DNA from: an uncultured Alphaproteobacteria bacterium
GTDB lineage: Bacteria > Pseudomonadota > Alphaproteobacteria > Rhizobiales > Beijerinckiaceae
NCBI GenBank assembly: GCA_937903315.1
Contig: CALCZO010000175.1
Location: forward strand, 1-7,212
Direction of reading: 5' to 3'
DNA length: 7,212 nucleotides
The notes under the pieces were generated by a model. That model saw only the letters and a list, made by a program, of their open reading frames with translations, was not told the origin of the DNA and did no database searches. This document shows positions 6,252 to 7,212 of the stretch, one piece after another; positions within the stretch are counted from its first letter, which is position 1; every line of letters starts with the position of its first letter. The translations under genes were made by a program, and so were the position numbers.

Positions 6252-6835
6252 CGGGCCTTTTCGATTTCCGGCATCAGCAGGGTCTTCAGTTTCTCGGGCG
6301 AGAGCGGGCCGATGTGCTTGTAGGTGATGACGCCGCCGGGCGAGATGACGAAGGTCTCGGGCACGCCATAGACGCCCCAGTCGATCCCGGCCCGCCCGCT
6401 CATGTCGACGCCGACCTCCTGGTAGGGGTTGCCGAAATCGGTCAGGAATTTCAGCCCGGCTGCCGGCTGGTCCTTGTAGTTGAGGCCGACCAGCCGGATG
6501 TTGGCGGCTTTTGCCGTCCGCGCCATATCGACCAGCACCGGATGCTCATCGCGGCAGGGGATGCACCACGAGGCAAAGACGTTGAGGACAGTGACGACGC
6601 CGGGTTTTGACGCCCCGTCGATGCCGGGAACCGCAGCGCCGCCGGCGGCAAGGCCAGGCATTGCCGGCAGGCTGGTGGCCGGGGCCGGCTTGCCGATCAG
6701 CGCCGAGGGCAGGCGCTGGGGATCGCCGGCGAACAGCCGGAACAGGAACAGCACGGCGAGTGCCGAAAACAGGATCAGCGGCAGGTAGATGCCGAGTCGC
6801 GACCGGGTCGAGGCCGGCTGTGCCGGATCGGTCAT
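6242..6835 (-). CDS. ccmG: Cytochrome c maturation thiol:disulfide oxidoreductase CcmG (DsbE)
   Basis: CcmG is a membrane-anchored periplasmic thioredoxin-like protein that reduces apocytochrome c cysteines before haem attachment. The 197-residue product has a single N-terminal anchor (about 14-34) followed by the thioredoxin-like domain. The redox motif WCIPC is at 90-94 (Cys91 and Cys94), the FASWC context is typical, and the family signature IDWGVYGVPETFVI (151-164) includes the expected cis-proline at 159. The ATG at 6835 overlaps the ccmD stop by 4 bp and has GGAGG (6847-6843) 7 nt upstream. This start is better than the in-frame ATG at 7072, which would read through ccmD in another frame and add arginine-rich shadow sequence. 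It is the last gene of the ccmC-ccmD-ccmG run here. Confidence 0.95.
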   Translation of the reverse strand: MTDPAQPASTRSRLGIYLPLILFSALAVLFLFRLFAGDPQRLPSALIGKPAPATSLPAMPGLAAGGAAVPGIDGASKPGVVTVLNVFASWCIPCRDEHPVLVDMARTAKAANIRLVGLNYKDQPAAGLKFLTDFGNPYQEVGVDMSGRAGIDWGVYGVPETFVISPGGVITYKHIGPLSPEKLKTLLMPEIEKARSR

Positions 6836-6978
6836 TGGCCGCCCTCCAGCCGCTCGAGATCGGCCAGTCGCCGCCGGGCGGCGGCGCGGCTGCGATAGGC
6901 GCCGGCGATCAGCAGCACGATGATCACGGCGGCAACGCCGTAGGAGGCGTAGATGTAGGGCGAATGTGGTCCGAACAT
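6832..6978 (-). CDS. ccmD: Haem exporter accessory protein CcmD
   Basis: This small 48-residue protein has one membrane helix (about 13-27, YGVAAVIIVLLIAGA) after a short N terminus (MFGPHSPYIYAS). A basic, charged cytoplasmic tail follows, RSRAAARRRLADLERLEGG. That is the standard build of CcmD, which stabilises the CcmABC haem-handling complex and aids release of holo-CcmE. It sits between ccmC and ccmG as expected, and its stop overlaps the ccmG start (ATGA). Two ATGs stand in tandem at 6981 and 6978. The GGAGG at 6990-6986 is 7 nt from the second and 4 nt from the first, so I prefer 6978. The first would give 49 residues and a TGATG overlap with ccmC. Confidence 0.88.
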   Translation of the reverse strand: MFGPHSPYIYASYGVAAVIIVLLIAGAYRSRAAARRRLADLERLEGGQ

Positions 6979-6980
6979 CA

Positions 6981-7212
6981 TCAATCCTCCCGGGACGCGG
7001 CGCGCTGGGCCAGCCGGTCGGCGCGGCGGTCGATGATCTCGGCCTGCATGCGCACGATGTGGATCGCGGCAAACAGCAGTGAAAAGGCGATGCCCATCAC
7101 CAGCAGCGGCTCGAGCATGTCGGGATGGATCGACGGGCCGCCCTTCTTGAACACGCTGGCCGGCTGGTGCAGCGTGTTCCACCAGTCGACCGAGAACTTG
7201 ATGATCGGCAGG
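6981..7212 (-). CDS. ccmC: Haem exporter protein CcmC, C-terminal fragment (runs off the window)
   Basis: The last 76 codons of a minus-strand gene enter from the right edge and end at a TGA (6983-6981). The peptide starts LPIIKFSVDWWNTLHQPASVF, which matches the conserved periplasmic stretch of CcmC. The His in NTLHQP is probably the second haem-axial histidine of the family. A final membrane helix (about 36-53 of the fragment, LEPLLVMGIAFSLLFAAI) and a charged cytoplasmic tail follow. CcmC belongs to the haem-lyase family and loads haem onto CcmE in the periplasm. The N-terminal part and the WWD motif are outside the window. Adjacent ccmD and ccmG confirm the operon. Confidence 0.92.
   Translation of the reverse strand, partial: LPIIKFSVDWWNTLHQPASVFKKGGPSIHPDMLEPLLVMGIAFSLLFAAIHIVRMQAEIIDRRADRLAQRAASRED

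Overview
The window is a GC-rich stretch of bacterial chromosome with tightly packed core genes, several of them overlapping. Gene content and order (ffh, dapF, mtaB, ftsY, yciB, then convergent ccmG-ccmD-ccmC) match my memory of the alphaproteobacterial arrangement, especially Hyphomicrobiales (Rhizobiales). A ccmC-ccmD-ccmG run with no ccmE or ccmF between ccmD and ccmG also fits that group. No genus can be named from the sequence alone.

Layout. (1) Positions 1-2214 are read on the minus strand. At the left edge are the first 13 codons of ffh, the SRP GTPase, preceded by a leader of about 180 bp that holds a sigma70-like promoter and two hairpins. Upstream of it lie two predicted exported proteins: one with a GyrI-like (AraC effector-binding) domain and one resembling the 'esterase-like activity of phytase' family. 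(2) Positions 2215-2359 form a divergent promoter region with short inverted repeats. (3) Positions 2360-6225, on the plus strand, are a compact run: dapF (lysine and peptidoglycan precursor synthesis), mtaB (tRNA ms2t6A37 modification), ftsY (SRP receptor) and yciB (inner-membrane septation/envelope protein). The genes overlap or are separated by at most 9 bp, so they are probably co-transcribed. (4) Positions 6242-7212, on the minus strand, are the 3' end of a cytochrome c maturation operon: ccmC (partial), ccmD and ccmG, joined by 1-4 bp stop/start overlaps or a very close variant. This run converges on yciB, and a hairpin lies at the junction.

How the genes fit together. ffh and ftsY encode the two protein partners of co-translational membrane targeting, here about 4.5 kb apart on opposite strands. 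DapF supplies meso-diaminopimelate for lysine and peptidoglycan. The Ccm proteins deliver haem (CcmC, CcmD) and reduce apocytochrome cysteines (CcmG) for c-type cytochromes. The two exported proteins between dapF and ffh look like an insertion into an otherwise conserved block, and their roles are unknown.

I see no mobile element, CRISPR array, tRNA or rRNA. I found no convincing undescribed system. The least explained parts are the two exported proteins, the divergent control region and the ffh leader.
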